DNA of 64,000 bases from Planctomycetota bacterium (lineage in GTDB: Bacteria; Planctomycetota; UBA1135; GCA-002686595): NCBI GenBank assembly GCA_029259635.1, contig JAJDEU010000058.1:1-64000 (forward strand), given 5' to 3'. Both the position numbers and the translations under genes were made by a program. The notes below the pieces were generated by a model that did not search any database, was not told the origin of the DNA, and saw only the letters and a program-made list of their open reading frames with translations. This document shows positions 1-10,000 of the stretch, piece by piece (the stretch's first letter is position 1; every line of letters begins with the position of its first letter).

Positions 1-79
1 GGGCCCCCCCCCCCCCCCGCCCCCCACAAAAAATTTTTTTGACCTCCCCGTGTTCCTATAAACCACCTCCCCCCGGGAC
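1..79. other. Low-complexity contig end
   Basis: The first bases are a long C run, then short A and T runs and more C blocks, ending just beyond the rnd stop codon. Nothing codes here. The composition differs sharply from the rest of the window and looks like a poor-quality contig end, not a biological signal. Confidence 0.6.
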
Positions 80-1306
80 TCACCTTCGGCTGCGCTTGTT
101 CTTTGCGGTGGTTAAGTTGCCGGCTGCTGCGTCGCGCTCGAATTTTTTGGCGAGGTCGACAAGCTCTTCGCCAAAGAGCTGTGCCTGCCACTCCAAAAAA
201 CCTTCGACTGAGCGGAACTCGTCCAAGGACTGAGGGCGCGCGACGGCAACACGCATAAGCACGTGCCGGTTCATGACGAGCGAAGAGTCGAGGTTTTCCG
301 ACTCGGCGCGCTCTTTGCGCCAATTGCGCAAGCGCTCGTGCAGTTCGTACTGAAAGTCATCTAGAGAGAGCGAGCCGTCTTTGGGCGGAAGCTGCGGTAA
401 CTTCTCGAGCGGCCCGCGATGCACCGCTTCATCGATGGCGTCGAGGATGCGGTCGCCCATCTTGCGCACCATGCGCGACGAAAACATCGGCACGTTAATC
501 AGGCTGCGCGAGTTCGTCGGCAGGGCCTTAGCGATATTGATCAGCACCTGATTGCTCATCACCTTGAACGGCGGGCGGTTGAGCTCCTCGGCGAGGCAAT
601 CGCGCAAGATAAACAACTCGCGCAGCGCTTGACGCTCGATCGGCGAAAGATCACGCACTCCCTTCAAGCGCACGAACTCGTCGGGCTTAAAACTTCGGTC
701 GACCGGCTCGATCGCCTCAAGCCGCAAAAACTCACCCTGAACAATGTCGACGCGTTTCTGTCGCTCCAGCTCCTCTTCGAAGGTCGCCATCAGCGGAATC
801 AAATAACGCGTGTCGAGCCGTGCGTAGGAGATCTGCTTGGGATCGAGCGGGCGCTGGCTCCAGTTCGAGCGTTGCAAGGTCTTGTCGAGCTCCACCTCGA
901 AGTACTTCTTCAGAACAGAAGCCAATCCCGGACTGGATTCTCCGATGGCCGCCGCGGCAACGCGCGTATCGAAGAGCCCACTGAACTCAAAGCCGTAGTC
1001 GCGCTTGAGGATCAGGATGTCGTACTCGCCATCGTGAAAGACGATGCGCCGCTTCGGATCCTCAAAGACCTCGCCGAGTGGCGAGAGGTCAAAATCGGCG
1101 AGCGGATCGACGATGTAGTCGCGGTCCTCCACCGTGACCTGGATCAAGCAGACCTTCTCGCGATAGTTGAAGAAGGAGTCGGCCTCGGTGTCGAAAGCGA
1201 TGATGCTCTGGGTCTCGAGGTCTTCCAGCATCGACTCGAACTCCCGCTCGTCCTCGACCATGACGGGCGGAGGCAGATCGCGGGGGTGCTGGCGGGAAGA
1301 GGTCAT
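80..1306 (-). CDS. rnd: Ribonuclease D (3'-5' exoribonuclease with HRDC domain)
   Basis: Predicted to trim the 3' ends of tRNA precursors and other structured RNAs in the cytoplasm. The N-terminal DEDDy exonuclease domain shows all three motifs: FDTEAD (D39, E41), HDGEYD (H91-D96) and YARLD (Y161, D165), so it should be active. An HRDC-type nucleic-acid-binding region follows at about residues 225-290, then a second helical region. The chosen ATG at 1306 gives 408 residues, close to the usual ~375-400; an upstream in-frame ATG at 1369 adds 21 unconserved residues, and an ATG at 1261 is also possible. The C-terminus is basic (ends NKRSRR). It stands alone on the minus strand, with about 290 bp of apparently empty sequence between it and tRNA-Asp. 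Confidence 0.9.
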   Translation of the reverse strand: MTSSRQHPRDLPPPVMVEDEREFESMLEDLETQSIIAFDTEADSFFNYREKVCLIQVTVEDRDYIVDPLADFDLSPLGEVFEDPKRRIVFHDGEYDILILKRDYGFEFSGLFDTRVAAAAIGESSPGLASVLKKYFEVELDKTLQRSNWSQRPLDPKQISYARLDTRYLIPLMATFEEELERQKRVDIVQGEFLRLEAIEPVDRSFKPDEFVRLKGVRDLSPIERQALRELFILRDCLAEELNRPPFKVMSNQVLINIAKALPTNSRSLINVPMFSSRMVRKMGDRILDAIDEAVHRGPLEKLPQLPPKDGSLSLDDFQYELHERLRNWRKERAESENLDSSLVMNRHVLMRVAVARPQSLDEFRSVEGFLEWQAQLFGEELVDLAKKFERDAAAGNLTTAKNKRSRR

Positions 1307-1595
1307 GGAGTCACGGGGCCGGTCGCAGCCAGCCGGACCCAAGAGTAATGCCCCTGATCGGGACGGCAAGCTCGGTCAGCCATCGCTGCGAAGATCGCCG
1401 AGAGATCTCCCACGGCCACCGCTTTCCCGCGCTTTTCCTCGATTCCCCGACCGCTCCGACTTTCGAACCGGTCTCCGGGGCTGGGAAGCCGAGGCCCGAA
1501 AACGAGTCTCCGTTTCGGGAAGGTCCCGGCGTCAGCAATCCGCGAACTCTCCGCCTTTGGGCGGGTTCCGGCGGATGCTCGCCGCAAAGCGAGGA

Positions 1596-1672
1596 TGGCG
1601 AGGATGACGGGACTTGAACCCGCAACCTCCGGCGTGACAGGCCGGCACTCTAACCAATTGAGCTACATCCCC
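1596..1672 (-). tRNA. tRNA-Asp (GUC)
   Basis: Read on the minus strand this is a complete 77-nt cloverleaf with encoded CCA. The acceptor GGGGATG pairs with CATCCTC (one G-U), the D arm reads TAGCTCAATTGGTTAGAG, the anticodon is GTC and the T loop TTCAAGT is normal. The discriminator base is G, as expected for tRNA-Asp. It is one of the four tRNAs that receive queuosine, which matters because queC and a queuosine mannosyltransferase-like gene are in the same window. Confidence 0.95.
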
Positions 1673-1737
1673 ACGCTTTGCGGGCAGGAGTATAGCGATG
1701 CCAAGCGGCTCGGCAAGCCTCGGAATGCGCCTATCGC

Positions 1738-4356
1738 TCAACCTGTCCGAACGGCGCGGACCGCATCGAACCGATTCATGCGCCAAACGGGATAGAGCCC
1801 GGAAATCAGCGTGAGCGAAACGGCGCCGATCAGGGACCAGCCCAGCCAGGCACCGGCGGACCGATGGGGTAGCGGCAGGCTCGAAATCGCCTGCAGGGCT
1901 TCGACGATCACGGGCGTGAGAGCCATCCCCACCGCCAGGCCGAGCACGGCCCCGGTCAATCCGATGACGGCCGACTCGAGCATCACCATGCCCGCGACCT
2001 GGCCACGGGTGACTCCCAGGGCGCGCAGGACGCCGATTTCCTTCCAGCGTTCGAGCGCGGAGAGCAGCTGACCGTTCAAGACCCCGAGCGCCGCGAGCAG
2101 GGCCGTCAGCCCGAGGATGATGTCAAACAGGCGAAAATCCTTGGTGATGTCATCGACGTGCCAATCGAGGATTCCCTGGCCCGTCCGAATGTTGAGCTTC
2201 TTCGAGTCCCCATAGGCGACCTTCAGCGCCGCGATCGCCACGCTGCCATCATTCCCCTCCTCGAGCTTGAGCGAGGCGAAGCTGGTCGTGTCCGTATCCA
2301 GACAGAAGTAGCGCTGCATGTAGGACGACGCGACGATTCCGTACAGCCGCTCGTCCGGGCTATAGAAATAGCCGTACTCATCGCTGATCGCGATCACGGC
2401 AAAGCTCTGGATGCCGTGACCACCGGTATTCAGGTGCACAGCGTCTCCCACTTTTTTCGCGTAGTGCTCCGCAACACGCTCGGACAGGATGATGCCCTGG
2501 CCGGTGCTCAAGGCCTTCAAGAGCTCGGCGTCCTTCGCGCAGGGCCCGAACTTAGCGAGCTCCTCCGGCTGCATGCCGAGAATCAAGAACGGGTTGTAGA
2601 CTCGCGCGTCGCCCGCTTCGATCGCGACAACGCCGCTCTCCGGACCAAGCGCCTCCCTCAACTCATCGTAAGTCACGTCGGGAAGACCGCGTACCCACAG
2701 CTTTCCAATCACCGCGCGATTTGCCCACTCTTCAACCTCGGCCCGCAGGCTATTCGTCATGCCATTCAACGAGACGAACGCGGCGGTAACCAGCGCGATA
2801 GCGGCGATCGACGCGGAGATTCGCGTGGGACTGTGACGAATGGAGCGCGCGGAGAGCTGCCCCGCCAGTGGCCACCACTCGTCGAAGGGCTGGGTCAACT
2901 TGGAACAAATCGCGGTCAGAATCGACGGCACGATGAGCGGCAATCCGATCAAGACGACGAGCACGCCGACGCCGGCAAGCAAGGCGCCGAGGAAGCCCTC
3001 GCTCATCTCACCGATCACCGGAGCGATGGAGAAGAACATGCCCGGGAGCACGAGGAGCAGCAGGATCGCTGTGAACAGCTGAAAGCCGCGAGTCACGCCG
3101 CCCTGCGGGCCGAGATCTTCGCCGCGCAAGGCCGCGACCGTGTTGGTGGAGCGCGCACGGACCATCGGATACACCGAACCGATCAAGGCGATCGCGACAC
3201 CGATTCCGGCGAGCGGAAGGACCGTCGCCCAGGGAACCGTAAATCTCGGGATGCTGTAACCGACACCAATCGTCGTGATGCCCCAGTTCAGAAGGCGATC
3301 CGCGCCGAGCAGACCGAAGAGAACGCCGAAGAATCCACCTGCCAGCGAGATGAAGAGCGCTTCGATGAAGAAGATCAGCGCGATCTGTTTGCGCGTCGCG
3401 CCGAGCGCATTGAGCATGCCGACTTCGCGAACGCGTTCGACCAGCGACATCGACAAGGTGTGGAAGATGACGTACAGGCCGAGCACCATCGCGAACAGTC
3501 CGGCCAAGCGCACGCCATTGCGAAACGCGCGCTCATCCGCAGATTGACCGACGACGACCCCCGTCGAGAAGTCGAACGAGAACTGCTCGCCGAGATTCGC
3601 TTGCAGGTTCTCAATGCTGGAGTCGGGATTCTTCTTAACCCAATAGGACTCGACGATCTTGACGCCTTCGAACAACTCGCGCCCACGGTCGTAATCGACC
3701 ACGACCATCTTGCCGCCGGATCGACGTCCGATCTTCTCCGCCTCCAGGAGCCCCACAACTGTCAGCGGGTAATCGATGGGCTCGGGACTCGGGATGCCGA
3801 GCTTCTTGAACTCCCCCTCGACACAGATTTCCTTAGCCGCTCTGCGCGGACGCGAGAGGAAGATCTGATCGCCGACGCCGACGCCGGAGTCCTCCGCGAG
3901 TTTGGCGCCGAGCAGGCACTCTCGCTGGGACGAATCCGGAGCGATGTCGCGTCCCTCGCGCAGCTGATAGACGCCGAGCGCCGCCGCAATCTCGGCCTCC
4001 ATCGCGAACAATCGAATCGTCTCGCGTTCCGGCAGGCGCCCCTCACTCCTGTCCGAGCCCGGCCCGGACCCGTGAAACAAGACGTCCTGTTGAAAGTGCG
4101 CGGAGACTCGCTCGATCCCTTTGAGCTTCGTCAGCTCTCGCCGCGCGCTCTTCATGCCCGACTTCGGCCGCACTTCAACGTCGGCCTGCCACTCGACGTC
4201 CTTCGCCTTCCGCTGGCGACCGACCATCGTGTTGTGATCCATCGCGAAGACGAGCACCACCGTCGCGATACCCACCGTGATCCCGAGAATCGAGAAGATC
4301 GTGCGTCCGGGACGCTGAATCAGGTTCTTGGCCGCCAGGCCGGATGCGAAGCCCAT
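1738..4356 (-). CDS. FtsX-type ABC transporter permease (MacB/LolCE-like, two FtsX domains)
   Basis: An 872-residue inner-membrane permease. A first membrane helix lies at about residues 19-40, followed by a large extracytoplasmic region, then a block of helices at about 280-410 and another at the C-terminus. Two FtsX domains are marked by the paired cytoplasmic signatures VREVGMLNALGATRKQ and WKEIGVLRALGVTRGQ. This single-chain, double-FtsX layout occurs in exporters that act on envelope substrates (lipoproteins, toxins, membrane-inserted molecules) rather than importers. It starts 2 nt after the stop of its ATPase gene, so the two form an operon. The substrate cannot be told from sequence. 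Confidence 0.85.
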   Translation of the reverse strand: MGFASGLAAKNLIQRPGRTIFSILGITVGIATVVLVFAMDHNTMVGRQRKAKDVEWQADVEVRPKSGMKSARRELTKLKGIERVSAHFQQDVLFHGSGPGSDRSEGRLPERETIRLFAMEAEIAAALGVYQLREGRDIAPDSSQRECLLGAKLAEDSGVGVGDQIFLSRPRRAAKEICVEGEFKKLGIPSPEPIDYPLTVVGLLEAEKIGRRSGGKMVVVDYDRGRELFEGVKIVESYWVKKNPDSSIENLQANLGEQFSFDFSTGVVVGQSADERAFRNGVRLAGLFAMVLGLYVIFHTLSMSLVERVREVGMLNALGATRKQIALIFFIEALFISLAGGFFGVLFGLLGADRLLNWGITTIGVGYSIPRFTVPWATVLPLAGIGVAIALIGSVYPMVRARSTNTVAALRGEDLGPQGGVTRGFQLFTAILLLLVLPGMFFSIAPVIGEMSEGFLGALLAGVGVLVVLIGLPLIVPSILTAICSKLTQPFDEWWPLAGQLSARSIRHSPTRISASIAAIALVTAAFVSLNGMTNSLRAEVEEWANRAVIGKLWVRGLPDVTYDELREALGPESGVVAIEAGDARVYNPFLILGMQPEELAKFGPCAKDAELLKALSTGQGIILSERVAEHYAKKVGDAVHLNTGGHGIQSFAVIAISDEYGYFYSPDERLYGIVASSYMQRYFCLDTDTTSFASLKLEEGNDGSVAIAALKVAYGDSKKLNIRTGQGILDWHVDDITKDFRLFDIILGLTALLAALGVLNGQLLSALERWKEIGVLRALGVTRGQVAGMVMLESAVIGLTGAVLGLAVGMALTPVIVEALQAISSLPLPHRSAGAWLGWSLIGAVSLTLISGLYPVWRMNRFDAVRAVRTG

Positions 4357-4358
4357 GA

Positions 4359-5105
4359 CTAAATGTGCAGTTCGGCCAGGACTTCGTGAATGGCGTCCGC
4401 TGAGATGTTCGGCCCGTGCAGCGCGTGCGCCGGGTCGATCTCACCGTCCACCAAGAACAGAACGCGGTCGGCGTAGGTCGCATCGCGCGGATTGTGCGTA
4501 ACCAAGAAGACGGTGCGATCATCCTCGTCGCAGACCTTCCTCAGAGACTCCATCACCGCGACGCCGTGGATCTGACTGAGGTTGCCCGTCGGCTCATCAC
4601 ACAAGAGCAGAGGCTGTCCGCCTGCGAGCGCCCTTGCAATTGAAACGCGCTGCATCTCACCACCGCTGAGCTGGTGCGGCATCGACTCCAGGCAACGCTC
4701 CAGACCGAAACGTTCAAAGTGGGCTTCGAGCTCTTTGCGATGATTCTTCGGACGCTGCCCAGCAATCGCGAGCGGCAGTCCGACGTTCTCGATCGCATTC
4801 AGATTGGGCAGCAGATTGAAGAACTGAAAGACGTAACCGACTTCGGCCCGTCGCAAGAGAGTGCGCTCGTTCGAGTTCATCGTGGCGAGCGAGCGACCGC
4901 CGAGTGAAATCTGGCCAGAGGACGGCGTGTCCAATCCGCTAATGAGGTGAAGCAAGGTCGTCTTGCCCGAGCCACTCGGCCCCATCACGCACACGAATTC
5001 ACCGACCTCCACATCGAAGGTGACCCCTCGCAGCACCGGCGTCTCCGATCCGGAGCTGCCAAAAATTTTGTACACGTCGGTGACGGAGAGTTGCTTGCTT
5101 GTCAT
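4359..5105 (-). CDS. ABC transporter ATP-binding protein (LolD/MacB family)
   Basis: The 248-residue ATPase partner of the downstream FtsX permease. Walker A is GPSGSGKTT (42-50), the Q-loop is Q94, the signature is LSGGE (146-150), Walker B is LLLCDEP with E171 and the switch histidine is H204, so all ATPase motifs are intact. The best family match is the LolD/MacB/FtsE type that drives FtsX-like permeases by mechanotransmission. The ATG at 5105 fits the family length. The permease follows after 2 nt. Confidence 0.9.
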   Translation of the reverse strand: MTSKQLSVTDVYKIFGSSGSETPVLRGVTFDVEVGEFVCVMGPSGSGKTTLLHLISGLDTPSSGQISLGGRSLATMNSNERTLLRRAEVGYVFQFFNLLPNLNAIENVGLPLAIAGQRPKNHRKELEAHFERFGLERCLESMPHQLSGGEMQRVSIARALAGGQPLLLCDEPTGNLSQIHGVAVMESLRKVCDEDDRTVFLVTHNPRDATYADRVLFLVDGEIDPAHALHGPNISADAIHEVLAELHI

Positions 5106-5201
5106 TTTTTTTCGCGCTCTGGTCTCAATCGAATCGCACTCTACGCGAGATGCTGACCGGCGTGAGAGCGGGCCGTGATTCTCTGGGTGATTGCCGCGTC
5201 T

Positions 5202-6038
5202 TCAGGATTTCGATTGCGCGGACTTCGCTCGCTCCCAAGCCGCCATCAACTGATCGAGATCTATTCCTCGAACCGAACCGAACTCGTCCTCGACCCGACG
5301 AAACCGATCTTCAAAACGCCGAACCGCCGAACGAGTGGCACGCTCGGCGTCGACCTGGGTGTAGTTGCCGAGCAGAGCGCCAGCCAGAAGAACATCGCCC
5401 AGCTCGCGCTCGATCGCGTCCGGATCTCCGATGGCGATGGCCTCCCGCACCTCGCGCACCTCCTCTTCGAGCTTGGCCAGCGCGCCCTCGACGCTCGACC
5501 ATCGAAAACCCGCGGTGATCGCTTTCCCCCCGACTCGGTTCGCGCGCTGCAAAGCCGGCAGCGCTTTGGGCACGCCCGCCAACGCGCTCGCGTCGGTCTG
5601 CTTCTCCGCGCGCTCCTGTTCCTTGATGGCCTCCCAGTTCTCGAGCACCTCCCCCGTCGAGCTCACTTCCGCCGAGCCAAACACATGCGGATGTCGACGC
5701 ACGAGTTTTTCGCTCACCGATCGCGCTGCGTCGCCAAGATCAAAGTCCCCATTCTGTTCGGAGATCTTGGAGATCAAAGCGACCACCATCAGCACGTCGC
5801 CGAGCTCCTCGCGAACGCCCGCCTCGTCGCCGTGCTCGATCGCCTCGACAACCTCGAAAGCCTCTTCGATCAAGCTCGGCGCCAGACTCGCCACACTCTG
5901 CTCCAAGTCCCAAGGACAGCCATCCGGCGCGCGCAATCGATCGATCACGGCCAAGAGACGTCGAAAACCGTCGGTGCGCGGTTCGCCCGTTGGCTCCGGC
6001 TCTGCTAGCGGACGTTGCTCCACGCTCTCATCGCTCAT
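5202..6038 (-). CDS. mazG: Nucleoside triphosphate pyrophosphohydrolase MazG
   Basis: A 278-residue house-cleaning NTP pyrophosphohydrolase that converts (d)NTPs to NMPs plus PPi in the cytoplasm. Two MazG domains are visible. The first has CPWD (41-44), EEAFE (58-62) and REELGD (77-81). The second has an EEEVREVREA helix followed by RELGDVLL, so metal-binding EExxE and ExxD motifs are present in both. The length is typical of the two-domain form. It lies 67 nt downstream of queC in the same orientation and may be co-transcribed with it. Confidence 0.92.
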   Translation of the reverse strand: MSDESVEQRPLAEPEPTGEPRTDGFRRLLAVIDRLRAPDGCPWDLEQSVASLAPSLIEEAFEVVEAIEHGDEAGVREELGDVLMVVALISKISEQNGDFDLGDAARSVSEKLVRRHPHVFGSAEVSSTGEVLENWEAIKEQERAEKQTDASALAGVPKALPALQRANRVGGKAITAGFRWSSVEGALAKLEEEVREVREAIAIGDPDAIERELGDVLLAGALLGNYTQVDAERATRSAVRRFEDRFRRVEDEFGSVRGIDLDQLMAAWERAKSAQSKS

Positions 6039-6105
6039 CCCGAGAGCCTACTGAAAGCGAGCCCAAGCCGCTAAGCCTCCCGTGCAATCGATTGCCTCCG
6101 ACTCT

Positions 6106-6825
6106 CTACCTGGCGTACTCGATCGGATCGACGCGCCCCGCCTGCTCGAAGCCCTTCAGCCGCAAGAGGCAAGCGTCGCAGTGACCACAGGCGAGCACGG
6201 CACCATCGCGCTCGACCGGGTCGTAGCACGTATGCGTGAGCGCGAGGTCCACATCGAGCTCGATCGCCCGCTCAACAACTTGTTGTTTCGAGAACTCCAT
6301 GAGCGGCGCATGCACGCGAAACCGCTCGCCGCGTTCCGTTCCGGCAGCCGTGGCCTTACCGGCGAGCTCCTCGAACGCCGCCAGAAACTCGGGACGGCAG
6401 TCGGGATAGCCGGAGTAGTCCACCGCGTTGACGCCGATGAAGAGATCCTTCGCGCCCAGCACTTCCGCCCAAGCGAGAGCGACCGAGAGAAAGACCGTGT
6501 TCCGCGCGGGCACGTAGGTCGCCGGCACGCCGGTTCCGATCTCCTGCTCGTCGCGGTCCTTGGGGACTTCCTCGTCGGTGGTCAACGCCGAACCGCCGAA
6601 CACGCTGAGGTCGAGCGTGACAATACGATGCTCGGCCGCACCTCCAGCGTTCGCGACCCGTCGAGCACAGTCGAGCTCATGAGCATGGCGCTGCCCGTAA
6701 TCGAAAGAGAGCGCGTGGGCGCAAAAACCGGCGTGCACCGCTTCGGCGAGGGTCACCGCAGAGTCCATTCCGCCCGAGACCAGGCAGACGGCGGGCGGTC
6801 GAGTTTGAGAGTGGGCGGAAGTCAT
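6106..6825 (-). CDS. queC: 7-cyano-7-deazaguanine synthase QueC
   Basis: Converts 7-carboxy-7-deazaguanine to preQ0 with ATP and ammonia, a step in queuosine (tRNA) or deazaguanine (DNA) synthesis. The PP-loop SGGMDS (17-22) and the zinc-binding cysteines C200, C213, C216 and C219 (CGHCDAC) are all present, so it should be active. No DNA-modifying dpd genes are nearby, which favours the tRNA queuosine role. The upstream neighbour is a palindromic MITE-like element only 23 nt from the start codon, so that element may carry or disturb the promoter. Confidence 0.93.
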   Translation of the reverse strand: MTSAHSQTRPPAVCLVSGGMDSAVTLAEAVHAGFCAHALSFDYGQRHAHELDCARRVANAGGAAEHRIVTLDLSVFGGSALTTDEEVPKDRDEQEIGTGVPATYVPARNTVFLSVALAWAEVLGAKDLFIGVNAVDYSGYPDCRPEFLAAFEELAGKATAAGTERGERFRVHAPLMEFSKQQVVERAIELDVDLALTHTCYDPVERDGAVLACGHCDACLLRLKGFEQAGRVDPIEYAR

Positions 6826-6848
6826 GGGTCGCGCCGAATGGCTCTAGT

Positions 6849-7001
6849 GGTGTGATTCAAAAGTTCGCACCAATTGTTCCGCGGCCTTGCGGTCGCATCA
6901 AGGCGCCGTAACGACGCGTATTCATGGATACTCGGAGGAGCGGCAACGCGGATGCGGGCGCAAGGACGCAGAAGAATTGCCGCGAACTTTTGAATCACAC
7001 C
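6849..7001. mobile_element. MITE-like element with 20-bp perfect terminal inverted repeats
   Basis: A 153-bp non-coding element lies between queC and the CHAT gene. Its ends are perfect 20-bp inverted repeats (6849-6868, GGTGTGATTCAAAAGTTCGC, and its complement at 6982-7001); the similarity continues imperfectly inward for ~18 bp more (CAATT and TTC stay aligned). The hexamer CTCTAG occurs just outside the left end (6842-6847) and overlaps the right end (7001-7006), which suggests a CTAG-type target duplication. The CHAT gene's TAG stop codon lies within that right-hand CTAG. There is no transposase, so it would need one in trans. Confidence 0.6.
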
Positions 7002-7002
7002 T

Positions 7003-10000
7003 CTAGCGCCAGGGCGTGCCGGACAGTACCCAACCCGCCCAATCGCGAACAGGGCGTCCGCTCAAGCGCAGAGCCAACTTCGCCTTCCAGAGCGCTTCGC
7101 CTTTCGTAAGGCCGTCGCGCCAGTGGTACTCGTAGAAGAACTCCATCAACTCCCGCGTGGCGGACGGGTCCGCCTCCCAGATGGAGATCAGAGTGGACCC
7201 CGCGCCTGAGGTCTGAAGCACCGAGCGCATGAGCTCGAGCGAGTGGATCGATTCGCGAAGCGAGAGCTCCGGGTCGTACCCGGAAATAACGGCTAGCTCG
7301 CAGCCCGAAAGATCCAGAGCGCTTAGCTCGCGCACCGTAAGAATTCCGGGGACGCGGCCCGAGGAGTCCCGCCCGCGATTCGCACCCACCAAGGCCAGCC
7401 CACATCGCAAGTCGAAATCGGTCGAAGCCCTTTCGCGCGGAGCCGAGATGAAGGGCGGGCTACTCCACGCGAATGAGCCCCGCTCGGCAACCAACCCACG
7501 GTCGGGAAACCAGCCCTGAGTCGCGAGGTGAAGGTACTCTGCTTCGCGAGCAGCCCTCATCACGGTTGCCTTCGTCGCTCGATCCCCGGACAGAATGACT
7601 GCCGCACTTCCGAAGATCTGCTGGTAGGCGGCCGCTATGGACTGGAGTTCCGTCTCGGAACTAGTCACGAACTTGGTCACGCCGCCCTCGACGGATTGGG
7701 AGCTCACCGCCGCCGGTGCAACCCAATGGACGGGCTCTTCTTCAACCGCCTCTCCGTCATAGTCGACGTCGCCAACAATCAACATGGCGGGTTTCGGAAC
7801 TGGCCCCACCGGCGGTTCCTCTAAAGCTCGAAACTCGGGCAAGACCTGCACGCGCAGTTGATCGCCAAAGCGTTCGCCATAACTCGGAAGCGAATCCAAC
7901 GGAACCAACCGGATTACGTCATCTGGAAGGATGTACAGCGCTTCGATATCGGCATCGAGCACGTCAAGCAGCGGGCTGAGCAAGTGGATGCGAAGAGCAC
8001 GCCCCGCGGCCAACTCTCGCTCTTCGGTTGTCGTCTCGGTCGAGGCCGATTCCTCGTTCGGGTGGCCGAACTCTTCACTCGGTGAACCACCGAACGGCGC
8101 GCCGAGCGCCGAACGCCAATCTTCAACCAAAGCCTCAATCTCACTCAGCGGTCCAAAGTCGACCCGGCTGACGCTCTTCCCAAACTCCAGAACGATCGCC
8201 TTCAGGTGATCGCCTTCATGAACGAGCTTTTCGGCAGTTCGGTCGATAGAAATTTTCGACGCGCGATAGAACACTACAGCAGCGTTCTTCTTTCCCAGCA
8301 ACTTGAGAATCGACCATGCTCGAACGGGCTCCGGCTGCAATCCTTGTTCGGCGAAGAGCTTCTGAATCTCCGCTTCTGCCTTGGTACTTTTCTTGGAGAG
8401 GGCGAGTAAGGCCTTATCCGTTGAGTTGAGACCGCGACCATCGAGATCAACGTGGTTAAGGTGCGCATCTATTTTCGAGTTCAACTCAGCAGCGGTTGAC
8501 AGCAACACGGCAAGCTCTCCGTCCGGAAGCTGATTCGGTAACAGCCCCGTCGGAACCGACCGTACGAGCGCTCGATTAGCGAACGATTCGAATAGCTTGG
8601 TGTAGTTCGCGGGCTCAAGCTGTTCGTGCAGAAAATCGGCCATGGAGATCGCGTAAGCGTCATCCGCCATGGTGGCTTGGCCCTCACCCCACGACCGCGT
8701 CAGTGCGAGTTGCGTTCGAATATCGATCAGTTTGCGCAGGCGCCAATAGTTGCCTGCGAGTTCCTTCGACTCCTTACCCACCGATTCAGCCATCACGAGG
8801 TTGACCGTGTTGCGCAGAATGCTCTCGTGAAACTCGGGAAGAACTCGCTTTCGAAGCTCGAGGAGTTTCATAAAGCTCTTGCTCGCTTCCGCGAGCGCGC
8901 CCTCGCTGGCAAGTATCTCGGCAAGTCGCGCTTCCGTGCGGAGCGTCAAGTGATGCTGGGTTCCCAATGTTTCACGACGCAACTTGAGCAAGAGTTCGAG
9001 CTCTCCTTTCGCGCTCTCGAAATCACCCACTTCAAGAAACATCTCGGCCAACTGCTCGCGAGCCTCGCCAGTCTCGACTGCCCCGGTCGCACCTTTCGCT
9101 GACCAGGCATCGAGCACGGAGGTCTGCATGACCAGCGCGTCGTCGATTCGGTTCAACCTGAGGAGGTCAAGGGCGCTCGCCTGCCGATTAAGGAGAACCT
9201 CGGCGTCGTCGCTTGCTAGATGCCTCCGGTTCGATTCATCCACGGTCTCCCGCAACTCGAGTGCGGCGCTCCAAATGCCGAGCTCTTCGGATGCGCGCGC
9301 AAGATCAACTCGGGTGCGCGAGAGTACCGGGTTATCGGCGGGCAATCGAAGCTCGCGAACTTCAAGCACCCGAAGTAAGAACGCGCGGGCTCCGCTCCAG
9401 TCGCCGAGGCGCCCCATCGTTAGAGCCAAGCTGTGCCGCGCTCGTAGTCGATTCGAGTCCTCGACGGCAACCGTGTGCTCATAGAGATCGAGCAGCTCGG
9501 CCTGAGTCCTATACGCCTCGACGTGGTTACCCAGCGCGCTCATCGAGATCGAAGCCTCCAGACGCGCTCGCAAGACAACCTCGTGATAAGGCGCGTGCAA
9601 CGATTCGTAGCTCGCCAAAACACTCGACCTCAGCGCCAAGGACTCCTCGAGCTCCCGCGCGAAATAGAGAGAGGTCGCCAGCTCCGACATCGCGTGCAAT
9701 CGTTCGGGGTGAGCCTCTTCCAATCCAACCATCCGCTCCTTCCAGACCTGCCGGCCCAACGAAACAGCTCGCTCCGCGTCGCCCGTCTCCCTCAGCACGC
9801 TGGCAAGCACTTGCATGCAGCTCAGTAACTCCGGATCACTCGCCACCAAAAGCTTCTGTTGCTCCGCGAACGCGAGCTCGAGGTGCTTCTGTGCTCGATA
9901 GAGTTCACCCAGCTGGATCAAACTGTTCGCAAGATTGATCCGAGCGTGGACCAGCTCAATGTGATCGCTCGGCAAAAAACGTTGCGCCGTTTCGAGCACG

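Noticed and set aside
1..79. Promoter or replication signal in the homopolymer tract
   Set aside because: The C, A and T runs are best explained as a low-quality contig end.
419..1348. 309-residue open frame on plus opposite rnd
   Set aside because: Antisense to a gene with all DEDD motifs intact and with no recognisable domain of its own.
2158..4362. 734-residue open frame on plus opposite the FtsX permease
   Set aside because: It mirrors the permease codon for codon, is rich in Arg, Asp and His, and shows no family motif; it is an antisense shadow frame.
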